Counted from the stretch's first letter, positions 1 through 10,290 are shown. The stretch: 64,000 nucleotides of DNA from Lentilactobacillus curieae (GCF_000785105.2 NZ_CP018906.1:1860001-1924000), one strand, 5' to 3'. Numbers and translations are program-made. Notes: a model not told the origin generated them from the letters alone.

Positions 1-25
1 GATATTGTTCGTGAATGGTTTTTGC

Positions 26-763
26 CTATTCCTCACCAGCTTTTGGATCATCGCCATCAATAATTAATCCTCGGAGAGGATATTCTGCATTAGCTTTCGC
101 TTCAGCAAACTTGGCTTCTACTCTTTTTAAGGCTTTTTTTCGAGAGCGAATTTTTTCAATTGCGACGATTTCATGACTATCATCATCAAAAGTCAATAAA
201 GGCTTAATTTTCAGTAACCCGCCAATAAAGGCCGATGCATTTGAAAGGCGACCTCCACGAACGAGGTTTTGCAAATCGTCTACGACAAACAATTCATCGA
301 ACGTTGCTCTCAAACCATCCAGGTAATTTATAATTTCTTCTGGGGTGCGGTCTAGAGCTGCCATTTTACTAGCTTGAATTGCTAGGTAACCCATTAATTT
401 AACGGTGATTTGGGAATCATAAGGGATGACCTTGATTCGCTCAATTGTTGGAGCAATACTGACTAGTGAATTATACATACCTGATATTGTGCTAGCCAAA
501 TGAATGCTGATCACAGTGTCGTATCCCTTATCAGCAAGCGAGTTATAAACATTGATCATTTCCCCTACAGGAGCTTGCGAAGTGCTTGGAAACGACTTTG
601 AGGTAGTAAGTTTGTCGTAAAATTCTTCGGTTGTTATATCCTGTCCTTCGTGATATTCCCGACCATCAATAATAACTGGCATTGGGACTACCGTAATGTT
701 GTATTTTTCTGCTTCCTCTTCAGAAAGGTAAGAAGTACTATCTGTTACAATTGCAATTTTCAT
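26..763 (-). CDS. DegV family fatty-acid-binding protein, C-terminally truncated by in-frame TAG
   Basis: DegV proteins bind a fatty acid and, as FakB-type subunits, present it to a fatty acid kinase for phospholipid synthesis. The N-terminal IVTDSTSYLS, the TSQAPVGE segment, HLASTISGMYNS and LVRGGRLS are all typical. The ATG at 763 sits just after GGGTGA; a GTG at 769 is less likely. The protein is about 245 residues while family members are near 280. The stop at 26-28 is TAG, and translation past it in the same frame continues as AKTIHEQY to the window edge, which looks like normal DegV sequence. A TGG-to-TAG change is the simplest reading. It lies 20 nt downstream of a MarR gene and is probably co-transcribed with it. 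The family call is sure; whether the product works is not. Confidence 0.8.
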   Translation of the reverse strand: MKIAIVTDSTSYLSEEEAEKYNITVVPMPVIIDGREYHEGQDITTEEFYDKLTTSKSFPSTSQAPVGEMINVYNSLADKGYDTVISIHLASTISGMYNSLVSIAPTIERIKVIPYDSQITVKLMGYLAIQASKMAALDRTPEEIINYLDGLRATFDELFVVDDLQNLVRGGRLSNASAFIGGLLKIKPLLTFDDDSHEIVAIEKIRSRKKALKRVEAKFAEAKANAEYPLRGLIIDGDDPKAGEE

Positions 764-783
764 ATTCACCCGTCCAATTTGTT

Positions 784-1197
784 TTAAATTCGGCCGATAC
801 TGTTATCTAACCGGTTAATCAAGATTTTCATTAGTCGTAATTCTTCCTCAGTCCAATGCGTAAAGATTCGCTGCTTGATGTCCACTAATCCTGCCGTTAT
901 CCGTAAATTAATGGAATTTCCCCGTTCTGTCACTGAGTACTTGAGCTGGCGCCTATCTGGGCCAATCGTTACCTTGGTTACCATCTCTTTGGTAACTAGT
1001 CGCTTTAACTGGCGCGACAAAGTAGATATATCAAGATTTGTTACATTTGCTAACTTTTCTTGAGTATCGTGACCCGCAATAATTTGTTGGAGGAGACGCC
1101 ATTCGGACATTGTTAAGTTATCCTGTTTAACCAGTTTACCAGATTTTTCAAGATATGCATTGGCAGAATCAAGTAATCCGTCAATTATTTCTTTCAT
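784..1197 (-). CDS. MarR family transcriptional regulator
   Basis: This is a 137-residue winged-helix DNA-binding protein of the MarR type, which normally dimerises and represses nearby genes until a ligand is bound. The helix-turn-helix region reads LANVTNLDISTLSRQLKRL, followed by the wing with GPDRRQLKYSVTERG. The ATG at 1197 is chosen because AGGAGG lies six bases upstream; a TTG at 1212 would place the ribosome binding site inside the gene. It is the first gene of a two-gene unit with the downstream degV and is transcribed divergently from rqcH, so the spacer at 1198-1312 probably carries its operator. Its ligand and targets cannot be told from the sequence. Confidence 0.88.
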   Translation of the reverse strand: MKEIIDGLLDSANAYLEKSGKLVKQDNLTMSEWRLLQQIIAGHDTQEKLANVTNLDISTLSRQLKRLVTKEMVTKVTIGPDRRQLKYSVTERGNSINLRITAGLVDIKQRIFTHWTEEELRLMKILINRLDNSIGRI

Positions 1198-1312
1198 ATT
1201 GGCCCTCCTCAATACTTTATAAATCTAAAACGAGTATTATCCCTTTCGTTAGCCCCCTATCATAGGATATACTAAAGGGTGCAGTTTTTATGCGTAGAAA
1301 GGGAGTGAAACT

Positions 1313-3022
1313 ATGTCATTTGATGGTTCATTCACACATTCAATGGAAAAAGAGTTAACGTCCCTTTTAGCAACGGGAAGGGTTAGCAAAATCAATCAAC
1401 CTTATCCAAATGAAATGTTGTTGACAATCAGAGCTCATAGTAAAAACCGAACAGTACTATTATCTGCAAATCCCAGTTATGCTCGGGTGCAGATAACCAA
1501 AATTCCGGCGGCAAATCCAGCCGTTCCAAATAACTTCACTATGGTGATGAGAAAGCATCTTAGTGGAGCAATTCTCAACTCGGTAAACCAACTAGACAAC
1601 GACCGTGTTCTCCAGTTTCACTTTTCTGGTCGTAACGAAATTGGTGACCAAACTTCACTAATGCTGGTAATCGAAATAATGGCTCGCCATAGTAACGTTA
1701 TCTTAGTTGACGAAAACACCAACAAAGTTATCGATGCAATTAAACGAGTTGGTTCAGACGTTAATCGATATCGGACACTACTTCCTGGTTCAACTTATGT
1801 GAACCCACCGAAGCAAGATTTACTAAATCCATTTGAGCTTACTAATTTTGAGATGATTCAAAAAATTGTGGCTCAATACCCAAACGTTGATGTTTTGGCT
1901 GAACAACTAAGAAAAACATTACAGGGACTTGGTAACGATACATCCTTGGCATTAGCAACTAGCTTGCATAAAACAGGAAGTTTAGAAGATAACTTTAAAG
2001 CATTCTTCAAGCAATTTGATAACCCAATCCCAGTCCTAAGCGAACTTGCTAATAACAAAATCAATTTTACCGCATTTCCATACCCGGATACAATTGAAAA
2101 TCAAAAATATGATACGTTAAGTGAATTATTGGATGCTTTCTATGAAACTAAAGCACAACGTGACCGGGTTCGTGAGCAAGGGTCAGTTTTAATTGCTGTT
2201 GTTCGAAAGCAGTTAAAGAAGAATCGCACTAAATTAAAAAAACTTGATAAGGATTTAGCTCAGACTGAACACGCTGACACGTTTAGGATCAAAGGTGAAA
2301 TTTTGACCACCTACCTTAATCAAATCCAGCGAGGAAGTTCAGAGATTGAGCTACCTAACTTTTATGATGAAAACCGGCCTATCAAAATCAGTTTGACTAA
2401 CAGTATCTCCCCTTCAGAGAATGCTCAAAAATACTTTAAAAAGTATCAAAAGCTAAAAAATGCGGTTAAGTATTTAGATGAACAAATAGTTCTCACCCAA
2501 TCAGAAGTTGACTATTTCGAAAGTATTCAAAGTCAAATTGAACTTGCAAATCCAGAAGATCTGGTTGATATTCGGTTGGAGCTTGAGCAAGAAGGCTATC
2601 TTAAAAACCATGATCAGCACAAGAAAGCTAAGAAAAACCGGCAAAAAATCAACAAACCCGAGCGATATGTCTCTACTGACGGTACTGAGATACTGGTTGG
2701 AAAAAATAATCTTCAAAACGAGAAATTGACTATGCATACGGCTGACAAGCGGGAAACCTGGCTTCACACCAAAAACATTCCCGGTTCTCACGTAATTATT
2801 CGTAGTTTTGACCCGAGTGAAGAAACTATTTTGGAAGCAGCAAATCTAGCTGCTTACTTCTCAAAAGCTCAACATTCAACTAAGGTGCCTGTTGATTATA
2901 CCCGGGTTAAAAACATTCGTAAGCCGAACGGAACTAAGCCTGGGTTTGTAATTTACGATAATCAGACAACCTTGTTGGTTGACCCTGATGAGACCAAAGT
3001 AAAGAAATTAAAGAGCAAATAA
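1313..3022 (+). CDS. rqcH: Rqc2/RqcH homologue (NFACT protein), ribosome-associated quality control
   Basis: RqcH binds stalled 50S subunits carrying peptidyl-tRNA and adds C-terminal alanine tails that mark the nascent chain for degradation. The family was long annotated as fibronectin-binding protein (FbpA, YloA). The 569-residue protein shows the NFACT-N domain (about residues 1-260), a central coiled coil with KQLKKNRTKLKKLDKDL, and the C-terminal NFACT-R domain with KRETWLHTKNIPGSHVIIRS. The length is normal. The start is supported by GGGAGTGA upstream. A possible -10 element TATACT lies at 1268-1273. It is a single-gene unit ending in a shared bidirectional terminator. Confidence 0.92.
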   Translation: MSFDGSFTHSMEKELTSLLATGRVSKINQPYPNEMLLTIRAHSKNRTVLLSANPSYARVQITKIPAANPAVPNNFTMVMRKHLSGAILNSVNQLDNDRVLQFHFSGRNEIGDQTSLMLVIEIMARHSNVILVDENTNKVIDAIKRVGSDVNRYRTLLPGSTYVNPPKQDLLNPFELTNFEMIQKIVAQYPNVDVLAEQLRKTLQGLGNDTSLALATSLHKTGSLEDNFKAFFKQFDNPIPVLSELANNKINFTAFPYPDTIENQKYDTLSELLDAFYETKAQRDRVREQGSVLIAVVRKQLKKNRTKLKKLDKDLAQTEHADTFRIKGEILTTYLNQIQRGSSEIELPNFYDENRPIKISLTNSISPSENAQKYFKKYQKLKNAVKYLDEQIVLTQSEVDYFESIQSQIELANPEDLVDIRLELEQEGYLKNHDQHKKAKKNRQKINKPERYVSTDGTEILVGKNNLQNEKLTMHTADKRETWLHTKNIPGSHVIIRSFDPSEETILEAANLAAYFSKAQHSTKVPVDYTRVKNIRKPNGTKPGFVIYDNQTTLLVDPDETKVKKLKSK

Positions 3023-3058
3023 AAAATCCTGCCTCTAAATTGTGAGGCGGGATTTTTT
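3021..3058. terminator. bidirectional intrinsic terminator between rqcH and carB
   Basis: An 11-bp stem (3025-3035 with 3043-3053, one G-U pair) is flanked by an A-run on the left and a T-run on the right. It can therefore stop transcription from both converging genes. The carB stop codon overlaps its right flank. Confidence 0.85.
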
Positions 3059-5570
3059 AGTCATTTCTATTCTCAAAGTTTTTATAACTGATTCGGGCAC
3101 CTGATTCTTGAGCGATAGTTCCGTCTGTCAGTCGCGATTGTAACGCTTCAAATGGGAATACCGCATTAAGGTACGCAAACCGCTTATGAGTGAAGGAATG
3201 GAGTTCATCTTGAATAAACGAAGTGCTAACTACACCAAGATGTTTTCTGACCAAAACTGAGATCCAGTCAATTCCGGTAACTTTGCTTAGGAAAGTGGTT
3301 TCAGTAATAGTAATTGGTCGAATTCCGATTAAATTAAACTTATTATCTGCCTTATTGAAAAGAACTTGAACCAACCCCTGCCAGTCATTGGGATTAACTT
3401 CGTTGATTGCTAAGTTAACCAAATCAGCAGAATCTTGTTTCCAATTAGTCATTGGAATTTGCAATTGCGTTAAGAATTTCAGCTGGTTTTTTCCTTGGGG
3501 ATTTGAAAAGCTAACCGTAGTAATTGGCATGACCTGATCACCATCAATAAATAAATCAACCGCATCTGAAGCAATTGTGTCATTGAATAGTGAATTCTTT
3601 TGATCTGGCGGTAAAACGACTACATTTAAATCCTCAAACTTTTTTAGTTGGTTGGACAAAAAGTGACGATTTCCGGGCAGAAAAATAATGTCTGGCTTTT
3701 CAAGCTCAATAATATTTAATATATTCCCCAGTTGAATTGGCTCAATGTATTGTTTATCGCTAATACTTGGAGTTAGCGAAACGGCATTAGGGTTAGTGTT
3801 CATAATAATCGTTTTGTAGCCTGACTTCCGTAATTGAATCAGGATTTGTGAGGTGTAGTAGTCTGATCCGGTGTTTGGACCTAACTGGTTACCACCTCGA
3901 CCAATAACTAATGCAACTTTTTCGTCAACGAAGGGATGACTTTCATTTTCAGTTTCGTAACTCGAATAAAAAATGTTGGTATTTTCAACTAGTTCCCCGC
4001 CGGTTGGTTCAACCTCTTTAAACGTTACTTTATGGCTAACGTTTCGGTTCATTCTTAAAATGGTTGAAATACTAACGTTCCAAAGTTCTGCAAGCATTCC
4101 GTCACCAAATCCGTACTTATGGCCAATTTCAATCGATTGTTCCGATAATGGGTGATTGCTTACATAGTCTTGGGCCTTCAATAATTGATTCAATTTGTAG
4201 AAATAAAATTTATCAATCTTTGTTAGTTCGGACAATTCATCAATTGAAAATCCACGTCGTAAGGCTTCCATCAAAATCAGCATCCGACTTGCAAGTGGAT
4301 GGATTAATTGGTTGATCAATTCATCATCGTTAACTTTTGAAACACTCGGTAAAACATCACGAGGAGACAATTGCGAACTGTGGAGAGCTTTAATGATTGC
4401 CTCCTCAACAGTTCTCCCAACTCCAATTGTCGATCCAACTGATTTCATAATTGTATTCAAATGTTGGTCAACGTCCTCAATATCCTCAAAGGGCCATATT
4501 GGGACTCTAACCACGATGTGATCGGTTGTTGGTTCCATTATTCCCATGAACTTGTTGTATCGACCAGGAAGCTTAATTTCGGTTAGAGAGTAACCCAATT
4601 CTAAGAATGTTGAAACATAAGAGATTGGGTATCCCGTCACCTTCGCAGCAAGAGCTGTGTTCCTTGTAAAGTAAGGGCTAACTTTCGTAACAAAATGGCT
4701 GTTTTCCATCCGGTGCTGGGCAAATTGAACGTGACAAGTTCCAGTAATGTTAAGAGCGTCCATAATCTTAAATGTGGCAGTTCTTAATTTCTGATACTCC
4801 TCATTCAACAATGTTTGTGTTGGTGCAAAAATGATTGAATCGCCAGAGTGAATACCAATTGGATCCATATCTTCTAATCCGGAAATTAGCATCTTGTTTC
4901 CCTGGTTATCTCGGATTCCGACCATCTCAATTTCCTTATAGCCAACAATACTTTGCTCAATCGAACAACGCTTTATGTATGTTCGCTTAAAACTTACCTC
5001 CAACGCTTCATCCAGTTCCTCTGAATTGTTGCAAATAAATCTACTGGTATCATGATTTGTGGAAATTGGCTTAACAATCACTGGGAAATCAACTTTTCTA
5101 ACAAAGTCCATTGCCTCATCTTCGTTAGCAACAATTACCGATTCGATAGTTCGTTCATTGATGTCAGTCAAAGTCCGTTTTAGTTCAACATTTTCAACTA
5201 TCTTCGCTAGGTTGGCATCGCGAACACCCACTAACGTGATGTTATTGTCTTCCAATACGCCACTTTCGAATAATTGCCACGCAATTTGTAATGCTTTAAG
5301 TCCACCAATCGTCGGTAGGATAGCATCTGGATGTTCCTTTTCAATTACGTTAACAACATTTTTAAAATTAATTTCAGAAACGAATACATCTGCTGGCTGA
5401 ATTTCTTCAGCAGTCACTGAAAAAGGGTTATTGTCTATCAACAAAACCTTAGCACCCGTTTTTCTGAGAGCAGCTAACCGCTCGAAACTAGAGGCATCAA
5501 ATTCATTTTCGATACCAACGTTCGTAGGGCCGCTTCCGATAATCAGAATTTTTTTAATATCTAAAGGCAT
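3057..5570 (-). CDS. carB: degenerate carbamoyl-phosphate synthase large-subunit homologue, probably catalytically inactive
   Basis: The frame is intact but encodes only 837 residues against about 1060 for functional CarB. The first half aligns with the carboxyphosphate-forming half: GSGPTNVG, the GIHSGDSI and FAPTQTL segments and the TGYPIS motif. However the glycine-rich loop is replaced by TNHDTSRF, and the usual EVNPR ligand motif reads KVSPY (residues 296-300). The second half keeps the pre-ATP-grasp fold (VIGRGGNQLGPNTG, SISDKQYIEP) but the second ATP-grasp domain is mostly missing; a remnant remains around residues 749-775. No C-terminal allosteric (MGS-like) domain is recognisable. 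The ATG at 5570 follows AGAAGGG and overlaps the end of carA by 17 nt, as in functional operons. A regulatory or scaffold role with PyrR is inference. Confidence 0.8.
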   Translation of the reverse strand: MPLDIKKILIIGSGPTNVGIENEFDASSFERLAALRKTGAKVLLIDNNPFSVTAEEIQPADVFVSEINFKNVVNVIEKEHPDAILPTIGGLKALQIAWQLFESGVLEDNNITLVGVRDANLAKIVENVELKRTLTDINERTIESVIVANEDEAMDFVRKVDFPVIVKPISTNHDTSRFICNNSEELDEALEVSFKRTYIKRCSIEQSIVGYKEIEMVGIRDNQGNKMLISGLEDMDPIGIHSGDSIIFAPTQTLLNEEYQKLRTATFKIMDALNITGTCHVQFAQHRMENSHFVTKVSPYFTRNTALAAKVTGYPISYVSTFLELGYSLTEIKLPGRYNKFMGIMEPTTDHIVVRVPIWPFEDIEDVDQHLNTIMKSVGSTIGVGRTVEEAIIKALHSSQLSPRDVLPSVSKVNDDELINQLIHPLASRMLILMEALRRGFSIDELSELTKIDKFYFYKLNQLLKAQDYVSNHPLSEQSIEIGHKYGFGDGMLAELWNVSISTILRMNRNVSHKVTFKEVEPTGGELVENTNIFYSSYETENESHPFVDEKVALVIGRGGNQLGPNTGSDYYTSQILIQLRKSGYKTIIMNTNPNAVSLTPSISDKQYIEPIQLGNILNIIELEKPDIIFLPGNRHFLSNQLKKFEDLNVVVLPPDQKNSLFNDTIASDAVDLFIDGDQVMPITTVSFSNPQGKNQLKFLTQLQIPMTNWKQDSADLVNLAINEVNPNDWQGLVQVLFNKADNKFNLIGIRPITITETTFLSKVTGIDWISVLVRKHLGVVSTSFIQDELHSFTHKRFAYLNAVFPFEALQSRLTDGTIAQESGARISYKNFENRND

Positions 5571-6645
5571 TGTTTTCCCTTCTTCTGGCCATGAATTCCA
5601 TGAAGTCATCAAATAAGTCTGCACTATCTTTTGGCCCAGGAGCACCATCTGGAGAAAATTGCACTGAAAAGGCTGGATAGTCTCGGTGACGTAATCCTTG
5701 AATGGTACCATTAATCAAATCAAGGTGTGTGATGTAAAGGTTATCATGGTCGATTGACTTTGGATCAACAGCGTATCCCTGCTCTTGACCTGAATAAAAA
5801 ATTTCGTTAGTAATTATTTCTCTTATTGGATGGTTGCTACCATGATGTTCAATCGGCATTTTTTCAATTTTGGCGCCGTTTGCCATCGCAAACAATTCAT
5901 GACCAAGGCCAATTGCAAACAAGGGTACTGATTGCTGGACCTCCTGAATCATGTCAAGTACGCCATCAGCCAAACTTTCCGGATTACCTGGACCTGTTGA
6001 TAGAACAACACCATCTGGATCAAGATCCAAAATCATTTCACTTGAGAAACTTGATGGAACAACAGTGATGTTACAGTTACGTTTGGATAGCTCACGTAAA
6101 ATCCCACTTTTAAGCCCAAAATCGACAACAATTACGTTGTCCCCATCTCCAGGATTAGCATATGGCCGCGAAGTAGCCACTTGAGATACCTGTTGATTAG
6201 TCAAAACAGTCGCATGAAGTTGATCAAAGGCGTGTTCATCATCAACGTCAACGATGCTGGCCTTCATGTTACCAGCTCGATGTAAGTGATGGACAAGTTC
6301 CCTAGTGTCCAAATCATAAATGCCAGGAATTCTGTGTAACTTTAAATACCGATCCAATGAAATTCGCTTAAATTGGTCGGTGGCTAAGTTTTCATACTCA
6401 CGAACAATCACTCCCTTGGCCGTTGGAAGCACTGATTCATAAGCATTTTGTGCCAAACCAGTGTTTCCAATTGATGGTTGAGTGAATACAATAATTTGGT
6501 TGTGATAAATTTGGTTAGAAATTATTTCTTGGTAACCATTCATCGTGGAGTTAACTACAATTTCTCCGGTAGTTGTTGAAGCAGCACCAAATGCCTTCCC
6601 ACGATAAGAAGTGCCGTCTTCAAGAATTAAATACCTGTCTGTCAT
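5554..6645 (-). CDS. carA: carbamoyl-phosphate synthase small-subunit homologue lacking glutaminase catalytic residues
   Basis: The 363-residue protein keeps the whole CarA architecture: the N-terminal domain with LEDGTSYRGKAFG and MNGYQE, then a class I glutamine amidotransferase domain with STGPGNPES. The active site is destroyed. The nucleophile motif, normally GICLGHQ, reads AIGLGHE (Cys to Gly at residue 246). The usual HPE motif reads SPD, so the catalytic His is Ser331 and the Glu is Asp333. It therefore should not hydrolyse glutamine. The ATG at 6645 has GGGG seven bases upstream and is preferred over a GTG at 6651. It lies 24 nt after pyrR and overlaps carB. Conservation of the frame despite loss of catalysis points to a kept non-enzymatic role, by inference. 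Confidence 0.85.
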   Translation of the reverse strand: MTDRYLILEDGTSYRGKAFGAASTTTGEIVVNSTMNGYQEIISNQIYHNQIIVFTQPSIGNTGLAQNAYESVLPTAKGVIVREYENLATDQFKRISLDRYLKLHRIPGIYDLDTRELVHHLHRAGNMKASIVDVDDEHAFDQLHATVLTNQQVSQVATSRPYANPGDGDNVIVVDFGLKSGILRELSKRNCNITVVPSSFSSEMILDLDPDGVVLSTGPGNPESLADGVLDMIQEVQQSVPLFAIGLGHELFAMANGAKIEKMPIEHHGSNHPIREIITNEIFYSGQEQGYAVDPKSIDHDNLYITHLDLINGTIQGLRHRDYPAFSVQFSPDGAPGPKDSADLFDDFMEFMARRRENNAFRY

Positions 6646-6669
6646 ATCCACGCCCCATTTACGAAAAAA

Positions 6670-7215
<546 letters not shown>

Positions 7216-7238
7216 TTAAAAGAAATAGTTCTAGATTC

Positions 7239-7267
7239 AGAATATTTGTGATAAATGCTATTGTCAA
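7239..7267 (-). promoter_or_regulatory. sigma-A promoter for pyrR-carA-carB
   Basis: On the minus strand TTGACA (7262-7267) is followed by a 17-nt spacer and TATTCT (7239-7244). The -35 box is a perfect match and lies just upstream of, and almost touches, the rluD stop codon. The transcript would start about 30 nt before the pyrR start codon, leaving too little leader for an attenuator. Confidence 0.7.
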
Positions 7268-7268
7268 G

Positions 7269-8168
7269 TTAGATCTCAGTCGGAGCCAACTTGGCTAATT
7301 GATTTTTAAAGTACTCTGGTAACGGTGATGAAAAAATCATTAGTTCACCAGTTTTAGGGTGCTCAAACCCTAACTCTTGAGCGTGTAAAAATTGACCGTT
7401 ATTACCGTAAACCTTTTTAGGGCCGTACAAAGGGTCACCCACCAGAGAATGGCCAATGTACTTGAAATGAACGCGAATCTGGTGAGTTCGGCCCGTTTCT
7501 AATCTGCATTCTACTAATGTGAAGTTTTCAAACCGCTTAATTACAGAAAAATGGGTAATGGCATCTCGGCCGTCGCTCACAATCGCCTGTTTTTTGCGGT
7601 CAGTTTTTGAACGACCAATTGGGGCGTTGATTGACCCAGAATCTTCGTCAATGACCCCGTAAACTAATGCGACATATTTACGAAGATTTTTCTTCTCCTT
7701 TAGCTGTTTAGACAGCTCAGTGTGAGCATTGTCATTCTTGGCAACCATCAATAAACCAGACGTGTCCTTGTCAATTCTGTGAACGATTCCAGGCCTAAAT
7801 TCACCATTAATGGTTGAGAGTGGACTATGAGCCAGCAGACCGTTTACTAATGTGTGACTCTCATGACCAGCCGCTGGATGAACTACCATTCCTGAAGGCT
7901 TATTGACAACAATCACATCGTCATCTTCATAGACAATATCTAAACTCATCTCTTCAGGGGTCAAATCAATTTCTCGCGGTTCTTCATTTTGAATCACGAT
8001 GGTGTCACCAGAACTAACCTTATACTTAGGCTTCACCACTTCGCCGTTGACCGTTACATTACCCTCATCCGTGAGTTTCTTAGCTCGGGAACGCGAGATG
8101 CTTTGATCAATCTCAGAAATGACCTTATCAATTCGTCCAGATTCATCTGTTACGTGTAATTCTTTCAT
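7269..8168 (-). CDS. rluD: RluD-type 23S rRNA pseudouridine synthase (RluA family)
   Basis: Members of this family convert uridines in helix 69 and other sites of 23S rRNA to pseudouridine. The 299-residue protein has an N-terminal S4 RNA-binding domain (residues about 15-75, SRSRAKKLTDEGNVTVNG) and a catalytic domain whose signature GIVHRIDKDTSGLLMVAKND contains the essential Asp. ETGRTHQIRVH is the second typical motif. It starts only 3 nt after lspA ends, and the pairing lspA-rluD is common in Firmicutes. Exact target uridines cannot be assigned from sequence; this could equally be called YlyB. Confidence 0.88.
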   Translation of the reverse strand: MKELHVTDESGRIDKVISEIDQSISRSRAKKLTDEGNVTVNGEVVKPKYKVSSGDTIVIQNEEPREIDLTPEEMSLDIVYEDDDVIVVNKPSGMVVHPAAGHESHTLVNGLLAHSPLSTINGEFRPGIVHRIDKDTSGLLMVAKNDNAHTELSKQLKEKKNLRKYVALVYGVIDEDSGSINAPIGRSKTDRKKQAIVSDGRDAITHFSVIKRFENFTLVECRLETGRTHQIRVHFKYIGHSLVGDPLYGPKKVYGNNGQFLHAQELGFEHPKTGELMIFSSPLPEYFKNQLAKLAPTEI

Positions 8169-8171
8169 TTG

Positions 8172-8609
8172 TTAATCCTTTATTATTGTAATTGCCAGAA
8201 TTAAAATTCCGAACGTTAAAAACATATCTGCACAGTTAAAAATTGGAAAGTTTATAAAATCCAATTGGAACATATCGACAACGTGCCCCTGAAAGATTCT
8301 GTCAATCACGTTTCCAAGTGCGCCCGCCAAAAGAAGTGACAGACTAAACTGATACAAAAAATGTCCCCGGAACTTGAACATGTAGTAAATAATGGCCAGC
8401 GCAGCAACTAAGGCAATGACCACGAATAACCACTGTTGCCCAGACAACATACTCCATGCTGCTCCAGTGTTGTTCAATCTGGTTATGGACAAAAGCCCGT
8501 CAATTACTGGATTGACTTGGCCTAAATGTAAATTAGCAACTACGAGATGCTTTACCAGTTGATCAATACAAATCAGTAAAGCACTCAGCAAAATATAGAC
8601 AAATGGCAT
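8172..8609 (-). CDS. lspA: lipoprotein signal peptidase (signal peptidase II)
   Basis: LspA is an integral membrane aspartyl protease that removes signal peptides from diacylglyceryl-modified prolipoproteins. The 145-residue sequence has four hydrophobic segments. Both catalytic aspartates are present: one in GNVIDRIFQGHVVDMF and one in FPIFNCADMFLTFG. Length is slightly shorter than usual but complete. It follows fhs by 11 nt and precedes rluD by 3 nt, so all three are likely co-transcribed. Confidence 0.93.
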   Translation of the reverse strand: MPFVYILLSALLICIDQLVKHLVVANLHLGQVNPVIDGLLSITRLNNTGAAWSMLSGQQWLFVVIALVAALAIIYYMFKFRGHFLYQFSLSLLLAGALGNVIDRIFQGHVVDMFQLDFINFPIFNCADMFLTFGILILAITIIKD

Positions 8610-8620
8610 GTTATTCCTTT

Positions 8621-10279
8621 CTAGAATAGCCCAGTTATTTTTCCTTGATCATCGATATCCATATTTAGTGCAGCTGGATGTGATGGCAAGCCAGGCATAG
8701 TTAAAATTTTACCGGTTAAGGCAACTATGAATCCAGCCCCTGAACGAATTTCCAATTCAGAAACATGAATCGTGAAGTCAACTGGTGCTCCTAATTCTTT
8801 AGGATTATCAGTAAATGAGTACTGAGTCTTTGCCATACAAACAGGTAGTTTGTCGTAGCCAAGCTTCTTAATCTTTTTTAGTTGGGTTTTAGCTTTGCTT
8901 GAAAGTTCGACGTTTGCACCGCCATAAACTTTAGTGACAATTTTTTGCATCTTGGTTTCAATATCATCATCAGAATCGTAAACCGGGGTAAAATTGTTTG
9001 GTTGTTCAACCGCATCAATTACTCCCTTAGCCAAATCAATTGCTCCTTTGCCACCCTTTTCAAAGTTTTCAGAAACGTAAGTTGGTAAATTTAAATTGTC
9101 TTTGATTAATTTGGTTAATAAGGTAACTTCATTCTCGGTATCAGTCCCAAATTTATTGATAGTGACTAAGACAGGAACTTGGAAGTTACGCATTGACTTG
9201 ACGTGTCTGAAGAGGTTAACCGCCCCTGTTTCCAATGCGTGCAAGTCTTCCGTAGCTAATTCCTTTTTGTTTTGACCACCATTTAACTTTAATGCTCTTA
9301 TTGTAGCAACAACCACAACACAGTCGGGATTTTTACCAAGCTTTGGAGTAACGATATCCATGAACTTTTCTGCACCTAAGTCTGAGCCAAAGCCTGCTTC
9401 AGTCAGTGCAATGTCTCCATAATGCATTGCAGCTTTGGTTGCTAAAATACTGTTACATCCATGAGCAATGTTGGCAAATGGACCACCGTGAATAAAAGCT
9501 GGTGTGTGCTCGATTGTTTGCACTAGATTTGGCTTGATAGCATCCTTTAATAGCAATGCTAAAGCACCCTGGACCTTTAAATCTTTTACATAAACGGGTT
9601 TGCGGTCATACGTATAACCAATTAAAATGTTTGAAATTCGGTCTTTCAGATCAGTTAAATCTGTCGATAAACAGAGGATTGCCATTAGTTCACTGGCTAC
9701 AGTAATATCAAAGCCATCTTGGCGAGGAACACCAGAGGTGCGTCCACCAAGTCCAATCACAGTCTGTCGAAGTTCCCGATCATTTACGTCAAGTACTCGT
9801 TTCCACTCGATTTGTCGAGGGTCAATGTTGAGCTCATTGCCATGATGGATGTGATTGTCAATAAGCGCCGCTAAAGTATTATGAGCTTCAGTTAAAGCGT
9901 GAAAATCACCGGTAAAGTGAAGGTTGATGTCTTCCATTGGGACAACTTGAGAGTAGCCACCACCTGTGGCACCACCCTTCATTCCCATAACTGGTCCCAA
10001 AGAAGGCTCTCTAAGTGCAAGAACCGCATTTTTGCCAAGTTCATTAAGGGCATCGCCCAACCCAACAGTCAAGGTAGTTTTCCCCTCACCGGCAGCAGTC
10101 GGGTTGATTGACGTTACTAAAACGAGTTTTCCTTGATTTTTATCAACATCTGACAAGGAAACTTTTGCTTTGTAATGTCCATATTGTTCTAAATTGGCAT
10201 CATCAATTCCAATTTTTTCAGCAACCTCATTAATGGGACTTAATTCAACAGCTTGGGAAATCTCAACATCACTTTTCAA
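8621..10279 (-). CDS. fhs: formate-tetrahydrofolate ligase
   Basis: This cytosolic enzyme makes 10-formyltetrahydrofolate from formate, THF and ATP, feeding purine and fMet-tRNA synthesis. The 552-residue protein is full length, with the P-loop [10 protein letters not shown], the [20 protein letters not shown] segment and [12 protein letters not shown]-like sequence around [16 protein letters not shown]. Translation most likely begins at the TTG at 10279 because AGGAGG lies seven bases upstream and no better start is in frame. It lies 11 nt downstream of the ebsA-like gene and is followed by lspA. Confidence 0.95.
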   Translation of the reverse strand: MKSDVEISQAVELSPINEVAEKIGIDDANLEQYGHYKAKVSLSDVDKNQGKLVLVTSINPTAAGEGKTTLTVGLGDALNELGKNAVLALREPSLGPVMGMKGGATGGGYSQVVPMEDINLHFTGDFHALTEAHNTLAALIDNHIHHGNELNIDPRQIEWKRVLDVNDRELRQTVIGLGGRTSGVPRQDGFDITVASELMAILCLSTDLTDLKDRISNILIGYTYDRKPVYVKDLKVQGALALLLKDAIKPNLVQTIEHTPAFIHGGPFANIAHGCNSILATKAAMHYGDIALTEAGFGSDLGAEKFMDIVTPKLGKNPDCVVVVATIRALKLNGGQNKKELATEDLHALETGAVNLFRHVKSMRNFQVPVLVTINKFGTDTENEVTLLTKLIKDNLNLPTYVSENFEKGGKGAIDLAKGVIDAVEQPNNFTPVYDSDDDIETKMQKIVTKVYGGANVELSSKAKTQLKKIKKLGYDKLPVCMAKTQYSFTDNPKELGAPVDFTIHVSELEIRSGAGFIVALTGKILTMPGLPSHPAALNMDIDDQGKITGLF

Positions 10280-10290
10280 CTGAATTCCTC

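Noticed and set aside
2501-2791. 96-codon antisense frame inside rqcH
   Set aside because: Shadow of the coding strand; no start signal and no recognisable protein features.
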